DNA from: an uncultured Collinsella sp.
GTDB taxonomy: Bacteria; Actinomycetota; Coriobacteriia; Coriobacteriales; Coriobacteriaceae
Assembly: GCA_902492855.1 (NCBI GenBank)
Contig: CABUMU010000039.1
Location: forward strand, 1 to 16,685
DNA length: 16,685 nucleotides
Direction of reading: 5' to 3'
The notes under the pieces were generated by a model. That model did no database searches. It was not told the DNA's origin and saw only the letters and a program-made list of their open reading frames with translations. The position numbers and the translations under genes are program-made. How positions within the stretch are numbered: the stretch's first letter is position 1; every line of letters begins with the position of its first letter. This document shows, in pieces, positions 1 to 7,087 of this stretch.

Positions 1-139
1 TTGGACCCGCGCATATTGCCACTTGTCGGCGCAATTCCAGCCTCCAGAATGGGACACATGGCCCACTCGAACGAGCCGTCCACGCGTACAGTAAAGGCAG
101 GTAACCCATGGACGATTACAGATCGAGGAGGACACGACC

Positions 140-733
140 ATGAAAAAGAAGGCCTTTGCGATTCTCACCCTCTGCATCAGTCTCTTTGCCGCAGTTGCCC
201 TGGTGGGCTGCGGTGGCAGCGGCGACGCTACCGGAAGTGGCGGTGGCGGCGGCGCAGAAAAGCCAGCCGTGGATATGAGGACCGACTTCATTTGGTTTAA
301 GGTCGAGGTCCCCGAGGGCGTCGAGATCACCGACGTCGCAGGCGACACTGCCGACAGGGCCCAGTTTAAGTTCACCGAGAGCGAGCACGCCAGCGATCGC
401 TTCATCCCCGTCTTCGATCCTGACAAGAACGCCGACGAGCTGTTCGACTACGAGGCAAAGTGGAATGCCAGCTTTGAGTGGACCGAGAATGACCCCGTCA
501 AGTACAACGGCAAGACTTGGCGCAACGCTTCCTATACACACTCGGGCGGCGTAACGACCGAATACTTCACCGACGTTGACGGCGGCAGTGTGTATGTGCG
601 TATCGACAACGTCGAGGAGCACAAGGACGCCGTCGAGACCATGATGAAGTCTCTGGAATTTGCCGACGACATCGCCGAGGCCAAGACCGAGGCCATGGAC
701 GTCAAGCTCGACGATATCGAGATCAAGCGCTAA
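140..733 (+). CDS. Small secreted lipoprotein of unknown function
   Basis: A 197-residue protein that starts at an ATG with a strong ribosome binding site (GAGGAGGA, 125-132) seven bases upstream. Residues 1-23 form a lipoprotein signal: two to three lysines, a hydrophobic stretch, then the lipobox LVGC with the lipidated cysteine at 24. A Gly/Ser linker (residues 25-38) leads to an acidic, mainly beta-predicted domain of about 130 residues with many Trp, Tyr and Phe and no cysteine. The protein should sit on the outer face of the membrane. I recognise no family or catalytic motif. The general look (linker plus a single globular domain) is common among actinobacterial solute- or cell-wall-associated lipoproteins, but that does not assign a role. 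It is a single gene, closed by a strong terminator at 805-837. The gene call is firm; the function is unknown. Confidence 0.88.
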   Translation: MKKKAFAILTLCISLFAAVALVGCGGSGDATGSGGGGGAEKPAVDMRTDFIWFKVEVPEGVEITDVAGDTADRAQFKFTESEHASDRFIPVFDPDKNADELFDYEAKWNASFEWTENDPVKYNGKTWRNASYTHSGGVTTEYFTDVDGGSVYVRIDNVEEHKDAVETMMKSLEFADDIAEAKTEAMDVKLDDIEIKR

Positions 734-804
734 GCGACTGGCGAGCGCAACGGGAAACACGGTCGCAGTGCAAACAAGCGACGGTACCCCAGCGCTTCGT
801 ACCC

Positions 805-837
805 AGGGAGGGCCGGTAAACCGACCCTCCCTTTCTT
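805..837 (+). terminator. Rho-independent terminator after lipoprotein gene
   Basis: AGGGAGGG pairs with CCCTCCCT and the stem continues after one mismatch with CGGT/ACCG around a tiny loop. A T-rich tail (TTTCTT) follows. It lies 72 bases past the stop codon of the lipoprotein gene. Confidence 0.8.
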
Positions 838-989
838 ATGCCTGTAGCCGACGAACGCGAGGATGCCGGACGCCGGAACCGCCCCAAATGTGGCAACAGT
901 ACGAAAACGACAAACACCCCAACACGTCCGCCCACCGATTTATTGCGCCGCGCAGACAATTAAACCAGCATCTTTAAACATCTGGGCAG

Positions 990-1007
990 TATAGTGACCA
1001 AAACTAT
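990..1007 (+). promoter_or_regulatory. Possible -10 element overlapping a small palindrome
   Basis: TATAGT at 990-995 is close to a consensus -10 box and lies 43 bases ahead of the PI-PLC-like start codon. It overlaps a perfect 5-base inverted repeat, ATAGT-7-ACTAT (991-1007). No good -35 box is seen at the right distance. The arrangement would suit an operator lying on a promoter, but the arms are short and chance is possible. Confidence 0.3.
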
Positions 1008-1038
1008 CGCATAACCGCACTCTGCGAATGGAGAAGTT

Positions 1039-3525
1039 ATGACCGAACACCATGCCATCAGCCGCCGAGCGTTTACGCTGGGCCTAGGGCTTGCGGCGTT
1101 GTCACCACTTGCAAGCCTGCCCGAAACCGCAGCGCCGGGCATTCCCCTGCGAGCGGCATTTGCAGACAACACACCCGCACCGTCGGACAGCCTCCACAAT
1201 TTCGTCATTCGCCTTCGCCCCGCGGGCTATTTTCGCACCGCGAGCGTCAACCAAGACGGCAACGTTCGCGGCAACGTCTGTCACCTGTTTAACGACGGCA
1301 CGTCCAGCAAGCTCATCCTTGAGAACGTAACGACCAAGAATGACGATACAAACTGGTACGCCATCCGCACCTTGCTCAATTTCGAAGAGCATAAAAAGAC
1401 GGGCTACAGCATTTGGTCGGTCGACGACGACTCGGACAAAGATGGAAAGGTCATCCACGTATGGGGCGGCGAGTATGACAACAAGCCCAGCCGCGCTTTT
1501 GCGTTCGAGCGTCAATCAAACGGAACCTACATCATCCGAGACCGCACGGTCGAGAAAGAAACCGAGAAAAAAGACATTAAGTACCTGGCAATAGAATCGA
1601 ACGGCAAAGACCAGGACAACAATAAGATCTGCCATAAGAGTAAGAGCATTCCGTGGGAGCTCGAACTTATCGGTTACGACATGAAAAAGAACGATGCCAC
1701 GGTTAGCAGCCTCGACTGGATCACGTACAGCAGCTACGTCGACGGACCATGTTGGATGAAATACGTCGACGACAACAAGTTCCTCGACGAGCTGAGCATC
1801 CCGGGTACGCACGATTCGGGCACCTGCAGCGTGGACAACGACACTGAGCCCCAATCCTCGCAAGTAAAATGCCAGCAGGATTACATTCCCACGCAGTTGC
1901 TCGAAGGCATTCGCTATTTCGATATCCGGCTCGGAAAGGGCGATGACCCCGGCATCGACCACGGGATTTTCTACCTACTCAAAAAAGACGGGAACTATCT
2001 GCATCTCTCCGATGTCATCGGGTACTTCAAAACGTTTTTGAACGAAAACCCGTCAGAAGCGCTCATCATGCTCGCATCGCGCGGCAACGATGAGGCTACC
2101 GACGAAAGCATAACGACGGCCTTCGCCAAGGTTATGGCCGATAACCCCAACCTGTTCTACACGTCGAGCCACGTCCCCACGCTGGGCGAGGTGCGCGGAA
2201 AGATCGTCCTGCTGCGTCGATTTGGGCTCGCCGGCAACAGCGTAAGCGGCCACACGTGGGGCCTCGACCTCACCCAATGGGATGACAAGATCAAGACGCA
2301 TTCCGGGCAGTCGATGTGTCTCGTCCAAGACGCGCGGGGATTTGAAGCCATAGGGGAAACGGGCAATGAAGAGCCCTATTGCACCAAGGTATACGCCCAG
2401 GACAAGTACAAACTCACGGGAACCGACAAGCTCAGCTGGGTCGATAATGCGCTGAAGGAAACGTCCGGGCGCACGCCCAACGAGGTAGATGTCGAGGACG
2501 ATAACGGGGCCAAGGAGAAAGTCCTGGAGCGTTGCTGGTCTATCAACTACACCAGCTGCACGGGCTTGTCGCACGGAGGCAATCCTTTTACCTCGGCACG
2601 AGTAGTCAACGAGCATCTGTATAAGAGCCCGTACATCAATCCCAGCGGCATCGAGGATACAAAGTCAGATTACCTCAAGCACATTGGCATCATCGCATCC
2701 GACTTTGTTGATGCGGCGCTGGCCCGGAGCATCTACCAGCGCAATTACGATACGGAGCACAAGCAGACGGCTTCGTACTATCTCCCGTACTATCTCCCGA
2801 CCCGCATGCGCATGACGTACGGCGACTCGCTGAGCGATGCCTCATTCCAGGACGGCAAGACCGTTGGCGAGGGTCATTTCCGCCTTGTCGACAGCAGCAA
2901 CGTACTCAACGTGGCGGCTTCGGGCCATGCGTTTACCATCGAATACGTGGATGTCGACGCCTTGGGCAACGAGACCGTTACGGGGCTGCAGGGATCCGTG
3001 CCCATCGATATCGATCCGCGCGCACTGACACCCCACTTTGAGGGGCTCGAAGGCCTTAAGGCCGGCGAGGATGTGCGCACAAAGGTCGCGGCGCTGCTCG
3101 AGGGCAAACTCGAAAACGATGCCTGCACGGCTCAGCTCGAGTTTGTGCACGACGCGGACGGCGCTCCGGGCACGGCAATGGTCGAGGGCGAGGCATTTAC
3201 CGCGGGAACGTACTGGGTGCGCGCGAACGGTCTTTTGGGCGACGCGGCGCAAAACTACAAGCTTGCTAATGACGGAGCCGCGAGCTTTACCGTAGCGGCC
3301 TCGAGCAGTGCAGGCGGCACCGACGGTGGCACGGGTCCCAACGCAGGCAGCGCTGATAAGAACGGTAAGGGCAACAAGGGCAAGAACTCGGGCGGAAAAC
3401 TCGCCGACACGGGCGACGGCTCCGGCATTGCCGCCGGGCTCGCTGCCGCCGCCGTAGCGACAACGGTCGCCGGCGCGGCAATGCTTGCCAACGACCGCGA
3501 AAACGCTGGGGACGGTAGCGAATAG
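1039..3525 (+). CDS. Secreted, wall-anchored phosphatidylinositol phospholipase C-like protein
   Basis: An 828-residue exported protein. Residues 8-13 (SRRAFT) followed by a hydrophobic segment form a twin-arginine signal, with likely cleavage after A40-F41-A42. Residues about 50-215 resemble a ricin-type beta-trefoil; this is tentative. Residues about 245-560 are a PI-PLC X domain: LSIPGTHDSG gives His258 and Asp259, FDIRLG gives Asp295 and Arg297, and DHGIFY gives His308. These correspond to the bacterial PI-PLC general acid/base histidines and their partners, so catalytic residues appear intact. Residues about 630-752 look like an MBG/YDG-type Ig-like domain ending in QNYKL. A Gly/Asn/Lys-rich linker leads to the sorting motif LADTG (788-792), a transmembrane stretch and a short tail. 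Family knowledge suggests cleavage of phosphatidylinositol or glycosyl-PI anchors outside the cell; the substrate here is inferred. GGAGA (1030-1034) precedes the ATG. A terminator follows at 3558-3594, so the gene is transcribed alone. Confidence 0.88.
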   Translation: MTEHHAISRRAFTLGLGLAALSPLASLPETAAPGIPLRAAFADNTPAPSDSLHNFVIRLRPAGYFRTASVNQDGNVRGNVCHLFNDGTSSKLILENVTTKNDDTNWYAIRTLLNFEEHKKTGYSIWSVDDDSDKDGKVIHVWGGEYDNKPSRAFAFERQSNGTYIIRDRTVEKETEKKDIKYLAIESNGKDQDNNKICHKSKSIPWELELIGYDMKKNDATVSSLDWITYSSYVDGPCWMKYVDDNKFLDELSIPGTHDSGTCSVDNDTEPQSSQVKCQQDYIPTQLLEGIRYFDIRLGKGDDPGIDHGIFYLLKKDGNYLHLSDVIGYFKTFLNENPSEALIMLASRGNDEATDESITTAFAKVMADNPNLFYTSSHVPTLGEVRGKIVLLRRFGLAGNSVSGHTWGLDLTQWDDKIKTHSGQSMCLVQDARGFEAIGETGNEEPYCTKVYAQDKYKLTGTDKLSWVDNALKETSGRTPNEVDVEDDNGAKEKVLERCWSINYTSCTGLSHGGNPFTSARVVNEHLYKSPYINPSGIEDTKSDYLKHIGIIASDFVDAALARSIYQRNYDTEHKQTASYYLPYYLPTRMRMTYGDSLSDASFQDGKTVGEGHFRLVDSSNVLNVAASGHAFTIEYVDVDALGNETVTGLQGSVPIDIDPRALTPHFEGLEGLKAGEDVRTKVAALLEGKLENDACTAQLEFVHDADGAPGTAMVEGEAFTAGTYWVRANGLLGDAAQNYKLANDGAASFTVAASSSAGGTDGGTGPNAGSADKNGKGNKGKNSGGKLADTGDGSGIAAGLAAAAVATTVAGAAMLANDRENAGDGSE

Positions 3526-3557
3526 GCAAGCCGGCCTTTTAGACACATCGACTCAAT

Positions 3558-3594
3558 GGGGGGCGCAGGACACCGTTCTGTGCCCCCGATTTTT
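3558..3594 (+). terminator. Rho-independent terminator after PI-PLC-like gene
   Basis: GGGGGCGCAG (3559-3568) pairs over ten positions, one of them G-T, with CTGTGCCCCC (3578-3587). The loop is nine bases and the tail GATTTTT follows. It starts 33 bases after the stop codon. The minus-strand gene ending at 3620 lacks a T-run on its side, so it terminates plus-strand transcripts best. Confidence 0.85.
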
Positions 3595-3619
3595 ACCTTG
3601 GCCCAAACGCCGCCATAGG

Positions 3620-3889
3620 CTACATCACCATGTTCAGCGCGTTAACAAACTCCTGGGCCTTCGCACGGCTGCTCAGGCTAAAAACACAAGCAGTCAACAG
3701 CCTGTTACGCAGAAAAACATCGCGGCCCTTGATCCTGTTGACCCCCGTAATGTCCTTAAGATAGACAATCTCGGTGTGCTTGCCACCAAAAGTGCCCTTC
3801 TTGAGCACCTCAATACGGTTGGGGTAGATCTTGACGTCTTTATACCTACCCGAACCTTTGTCCTGGAATAGCAGCGTGTTATTGTCCAT
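3620..3889 (-). CDS. Small PH-like domain protein
   Basis: An 89-residue cytoplasmic protein that appears to be a single bacterial pleckstrin-homology-like (bPH/GRAM-type) domain. Alternating beta-strand segments such as DVKIYPNRIEVL, EIVYLKDITGVNRIK and ACVFSLSS are followed by one amphipathic C-terminal helix, AQEFVNALNMV, which is the fold order expected for PH-like domains. No transmembrane segment, cysteine cluster or catalytic motif is present. I chose the ATG at 3889 because GGGAG stands eight bases upstream; an in-frame GTG at 3934 would add 15 residues but has no clear ribosome site. It is divergent from the YhcG-type nuclease gene, with 167 bases between the two start codons that must hold both promoters. 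The domain class is a pattern-based inference and the binding partner is unknown. Confidence 0.72.
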   Translation of the reverse strand: MDNNTLLFQDKGSGRYKDVKIYPNRIEVLKKGTFGGKHTEIVYLKDITGVNRIKGRDVFLRNRLLTACVFSLSSRAKAQEFVNALNMVM

Positions 3890-4056
3890 ACGCGTCACTC
3901 CCGTGGGATTCGCTAAAACTGCCTCTATGGTCACATTTTAGTCACCGCAAGGCCCCATGCGAAGATGTCAGACAGCACAGCAATTCGTGTCCGCGCGAGG
4001 CTTTAAACTAAATGCGATAAAGATGCATTCCACAAGAGGAAAGTGGGGCGACAGTG

Positions 4057-5106
4057 ATGGGCGAACTGGTAAACCGTGGAGAATCGGCAATCGTACCCGA
4101 AGGTTTTTACAAGCAGGTCTCCTCGATTCTCAACGCCGCTCGCGACAAGGCCTATACCGCCGTTAACTTTGCGATGGTTGAGGCATATTGGGAGATCGGC
4201 AAGAGCATTGTTGATGAACAGGGCGGAGAGGGGCGCGCCAAGTATGGAGAGGCGCTGCTCAAGGCCCTCGCAATCAGGCTTACCAAGGATTTTGGTAAAG
4301 GTTTTGAAGCAAGAGAACTGCGTAAAATGCGTCAGTTCTATCTTGCATTTCCAATTCGGGACTCACTGCGTCCCGAATTGAGTTGGACACATTATCGCAG
4401 GTTAATACGCATTCCTGATCCCGAAGCTCGAACATGGTACATGAACGAATGCGCCGACTCTCGCTGGAGCACGCGCCAACTCGAGCGCCAGATCAACACC
4501 ATGTTCCGCGAGCGCCTACTTGCCAGCAAGGACAAGGAGGCCGTCACCCAGGAAATCCAAAAGAGCGCCCCGGCTCGTCGCCCCGAGGATATCATCCGCG
4601 ACCCATATGTACTGGAGTTTTTAGGTTTCTCGGACGATGCTACGTTTCGCGAGAGCGATCTAGAGCAGGCTCTCATCACGCATCTTCAGAAGTTCCTGCT
4701 GGAGCTTGGCCGTGGTTTCGCTTTCGAGGCGCGCCAAAAGCGCATCACCTTTGATGGACGCCATTTCTATATTGACCTTGTGTTTTACAACTATCTGATG
4801 CGCTGCTTCGTGCTCATCGACCTTAAGACCGATGACCTTACGCATCAGGACCTGGGCCAAATGCAAATGTATGTGAACTACTACACGCGCGAGCTCATGA
4901 ACGAAGGCGACAATCCGCCCATAGGCATCGTGCTCTGCGCGGACAAAAGCGATTCGATCGTCGAGTACACGCTGCCCGAAGACAACGACCAAGTGTTTGC
5001 CGCCAAATACCTGCCGTATCTTCCAAGCAAGGAAGAGCTGGCGCGCGAGCTGAGCGCCGAGTACCGCGCCATCAACGAAGCGACTAATGGCGAAGCGCAA
5101 GGGTAG
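4057..5106 (+). CDS. DUF1016/YhcG-type PD-(D/E)XK nuclease
   Basis: A 349-residue protein matching the YhcG family in length and layout. Residues about 15-165 are the all-helical DUF1016 N-terminal region, with family-typical stretches such as NFAMVEAYWEIGK and LSWTHYRRLIRI. Residues about 180-340 are the PD-(D/E)XK nuclease domain. Likely active-site residues are Glu203 (DLEQAL), Asp240 (YIDLVF), Asp255 and Lys257 (IDLKT) and Gln270 (GQMQMY). The usual ELK of many family members is DLK here, which still fits the consensus. The family is linked by literature to DNA-end processing and restriction-like or mobile-element contexts; its exact substrate is not settled. The start is GTG (4054) or, as chosen, the adjoining ATG (4057), with AAGAGGA and GGGG upstream. 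No methyltransferase, toxin or phage gene is adjacent, so it stands alone. A perfect inverted repeat lies inside the gene at 4352-4380. Confidence 0.88.
   Translation: MGELVNRGESAIVPEGFYKQVSSILNAARDKAYTAVNFAMVEAYWEIGKSIVDEQGGEGRAKYGEALLKALAIRLTKDFGKGFEARELRKMRQFYLAFPIRDSLRPELSWTHYRRLIRIPDPEARTWYMNECADSRWSTRQLERQINTMFRERLLASKDKEAVTQEIQKSAPARRPEDIIRDPYVLEFLGFSDDATFRESDLEQALITHLQKFLLELGRGFAFEARQKRITFDGRHFYIDLVFYNYLMRCFVLIDLKTDDLTHQDLGQMQMYVNYYTRELMNEGDNPPIGIVLCADKSDSIVEYTLPEDNDQVFAAKYLPYLPSKEELARELSAEYRAINEATNGEAQG
4352..4380. repeat. Perfect intragenic inverted repeat in the nuclease gene
   Basis: CAATTCGGGA (4352-4361) and TCCCGAATTG (4371-4380) are exact reverse complements separated by nine bases. 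The repeat encodes part of the conserved stretch just before LSWTHY, so it may be a by-product of the protein sequence. Confidence 0.6.
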
Positions 5107-5531
5107 CAGCACGTTGCGACCGAAGCCACCGCAGCCGTCGCAGGCGCACTCGCGGTTGCGACGCACGCTACGAAACAATACCGGTCATGGACGCCGGCAA
5201 CGACATTCTAGCCGTGGCTGGCGAGCGTGACCTGACAGGCAAAGACGCGGCCTTCGTCTGATGTGGGTCCATTGGCTGCCACAGAAAAGGGCCGGTTGCA
5301 GCCGGCCCTTTAGACGATAATACCTGCGTTGCCCGCGCTTCCGAAGTGTGACTAGCTGAGGAGCGGGTTCCGCGGCACAACCTGATTTTACCCAGTGAGG
5401 AGGCTCTTTTGCAGCCGCTCCACTGTTTATTTACATCTGGCACCCTCAAACAATCAGACGGCAGCCCGCACTCCTGAGAGCTGCCCCGCACCCCCGGCCA
5501 TCACCTTACGGCAACAACCGGTGCTACTCCC
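5107..5531. other. 425-base gene-free region with possible gene remnant
   Basis: No complete gene is supported. Between 5107 and 5261, coding-like stretches occur in two frames: an Ala/Val/Thr-rich run in one frame just after the nuclease stop, and in another frame from 5169 a run including VMDAGNDILAVAGERDLTG that ends at the TGA 5259-5261. This may be the decayed C-terminal end of a lost gene. A hairpin lies at 5286-5311. A ribosome-site-like GAGGAGG (5396-5402) has no credible gene after it. From 5403 to 5531 I see nothing. Confidence 0.45.
5286..5311 (+). terminator. Hairpin, possible terminator
   Basis: AAAGGGCCGG pairs perfectly over ten bases with CCGGCCCTTT around a six-base loop. 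The T-run is short (three Ts) and broken, and As on the left side would allow weak activity on the minus strand too. It lies 180 bases after the nuclease stop, so it may terminate that transcript or an older gene now lost. Confidence 0.55.
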
Positions 5532-6869
5532 CTACTTCCCAAATAGCGCACCCAGCAGACCGCGGCGTTTGGGCTTCTCCTCTCGGTAGGAACCCTCGAC
5601 GGCGGCTGCAACCTGGCGCGGTTGCTCGCCGCCTCCACGGCGCACGATCTGGTACAGGAAGGGCGATTTAACGTATTTGACCTCGACGGGCGTGGCGTGC
5701 ACGGTGCTCTCACCGGACAGATGCAGGCTCGGGCTGAGCGGCGCCACGATATGCGTTTCGCGCTTGTCGCTAAACACCACCGCGGCCGCGCGGCCCGTCT
5801 GGCCGTTTACGGCAATGCGCACCTGCTCGCCATCGCGGCCGTCTGTCGCCGGACGATCGACAAAGTAGACCGGCACCATCACCAGGCCGTCCTTATGTTT
5901 GCGGGCCTTGCGCGCCCACATGCGAATGCTCTTTTTATTGAGCCCCAGTACAGCCTCGGCGTCGTTGCCCGCAACGTCGAGCGCCAACTTATCAATGACC
6001 ACCTGGTCCTTGGTAGACGCATCGACTGAGACAACGCGAAAGTCACCTTCCTGCATGGCGGGATCGAACGGACCGACCTTGGCAAAGTCCCACGGCTCCA
6101 AAATGCCCATGAGGCGAACGTCCAGGTAGTTTGCCCTGGGGTATGCCCAGTCGAGCACCTCGTAGTACACCAAGGCCTCCTTGCTCAGGCCCTTGCCCGG
6201 GAAGCTCGCCATCATGCGCAAGTCCGCCAGCGCCATGGGGAAATAGAAGAGCATCATGTCGTTTTGGATCGCGTCTTCCACGTCGTGCCCGGCAAAGGCA
6301 TCCGGATACTGGCGCACCAGCTGCAGCGCGTTGGCACGTGCCTGCTGCGGCGAGATTTCGCAGGGAATACCCTGCTCGGGCACATACTCCGCACCAACGC
6401 CCATGGTCAGGCGCTTGCTAAACGTCCCCGGCTTGAGCAGGTCCGCAATGCCGATCTTATTGCCGCAGGACGGGCACTCAAACACACGCTGCGTTGACTC
6501 GCCCTCAAAGGACGCTCCGCAGAAGGGGCAAGGAATGCTCACATGCGTGGCCTCTTGGAACTCCTGCGCCGTGCCGCGATCCTCCCACAGCAGATGTTCC
6601 AGGACCGACTGATTGCGCCAGTGCGCATTGAAGAAATACCAGTCCGGGTCCTGCGGGCGCTCGAGTTGCGACACATGCGTGAGTTTGAGCAGTCCATCCA
6701 CCACCGTCAACGGCGTATGGCGAATACCCAAAGCGCTCTTGGGCTCTCCGGCGTCCGCCTGCCACGGAACCACCGTGCCGCAATAGGCGCATTCAAAGCT
6801 GCGCTTAGCCTGGTGCGAGTACATAGGGCCGCCGCAGTTTTGACATTTAATGGCAAACATCTCGTCCAT
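5532..6869 (-). CDS. Double zinc-ribbon protein of unknown function
   Basis: A 445-residue cytoplasmic protein with two four-cysteine zinc ribbons. The first uses Cys9, Cys12, Cys27 and Cys30 (CQNCGG and CAYCG); the second uses Cys114, Cys117, Cys132 and Cys135 (CPFCG and CPSCG). No transmembrane segment is apparent. Residues about 160-430 form a mixed alpha/beta region. Near residues 330-362 it has VPVYFVDRP and later AVNGQTGRAAA, a pattern I associate with the TFIIB-type zinc-ribbon proteins of Firmicutes and Actinobacteria annotated only as hypothetical. The C-terminal end is basic (KPKRRGLLGALFGK). The start at 6869 is chosen because AGGAGG sits eight bases upstream; an in-frame ATG at 6920 would add 17 unrelated residues and place that site inside the gene. 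It is divergent from the cation transporter gene. Zinc binding is a strong inference; the role is unknown. Confidence 0.85.
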   Translation of the reverse strand: MDEMFAIKCQNCGGPMYSHQAKRSFECAYCGTVVPWQADAGEPKSALGIRHTPLTVVDGLLKLTHVSQLERPQDPDWYFFNAHWRNQSVLEHLLWEDRGTAQEFQEATHVSIPCPFCGASFEGESTQRVFECPSCGNKIGIADLLKPGTFSKRLTMGVGAEYVPEQGIPCEISPQQARANALQLVRQYPDAFAGHDVEDAIQNDMMLFYFPMALADLRMMASFPGKGLSKEALVYYEVLDWAYPRANYLDVRLMGILEPWDFAKVGPFDPAMQEGDFRVVSVDASTKDQVVIDKLALDVAGNDAEAVLGLNKKSIRMWARKARKHKDGLVMVPVYFVDRPATDGRDGEQVRIAVNGQTGRAAAVVFSDKRETHIVAPLSPSLHLSGESTVHATPVEVKYVKSPFLYQIVRRGGGEQPRQVAAAVEGSYREEKPKRRGLLGALFGK

Positions 6870-6877
6870 GGAAACGT

Positions 6878-6883
6878 CCTCCT
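6878..6883 (-). promoter_or_regulatory. Ribosome binding site deciding the zinc-ribbon start
   Basis: AGGAGG on the minus strand, eight bases before the ATG at 6869. It rules out the longer in-frame start at 6920. Confidence 0.8.
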
Positions 6884-7026
6884 TTGCCCAGGGGCTGTCG
6901 ACATTAAGTATGTCGAGCAAGCAGGCACATGCCCATACCCATGTGGCCCAAAATGGACCACTCAGGCAGACGAGAAGGCTCGCTCGTTAGCACCGGCAGA
7001 CTATTGCTGCATTTTCTGAGCATCGG

Positions 7027-7045
7027 CGCACGGCGCCCCCGTGCG
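7027..7045. repeat. Perfect inverted repeat upstream of the cation transporter
   Basis: CGCACGG (7027-7033) and CCGTGCG (7039-7045) are exact reverse complements with a five-base spacer, 42 bases before the transporter start codon. It could be an operator or a leader hairpin. There is no T-run, so it is not a terminator. Confidence 0.45.
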
Positions 7046-7074
7046 AGCTACACTATCCCCTTAAACATGATTGT

Positions 7075-7079
7075 GAGGA
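7075..7079 (+). promoter_or_regulatory. Ribosome binding site deciding the cation transporter start
   Basis: GAGGA ends eight bases before the ATG at 7088. The longer in-frame starts at 6929 and 7067 have no comparable site, and the upstream extension is not transporter-like. Confidence 0.7.
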
Positions 7080-7087
7080 CGACCGCT

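Larger units (their letters stand above)
734..1038. other. Intergenic region between lipoprotein and PI-PLC-like gene
   Basis: About 305 bases without a credible gene. It contains the lipoprotein terminator (805-837), a small inverted repeat GGTAC/GTACC just before it (783-787 and 799-803), and a palindromic site at 991-1007 that probably belongs to the control region of the downstream gene. The stretch 840-960 shows nothing I can name. Confidence 0.6.

Noticed and set aside
1..139. Possible gene at the left window edge
   Set aside because: An open frame from base 1 runs into the lipoprotein gene in another frame and is Arg/Trp-rich, like a shadow. I see no supported gene end or clear promoter here, only the lipoprotein ribosome site.
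116..760. Minus-strand open frame opposite the lipoprotein gene
   Set aside because: The plus strand has a strong ribosome site, a lipobox and a terminator; the minus frame has none of these.
5320..5400. Possible tRNA or small RNA in the gene-free stretch
   Set aside because: No cloverleaf arms or TTCGA-type loop can be folded from the GGTTCC-like piece, and no promoter-terminator pair frames it.
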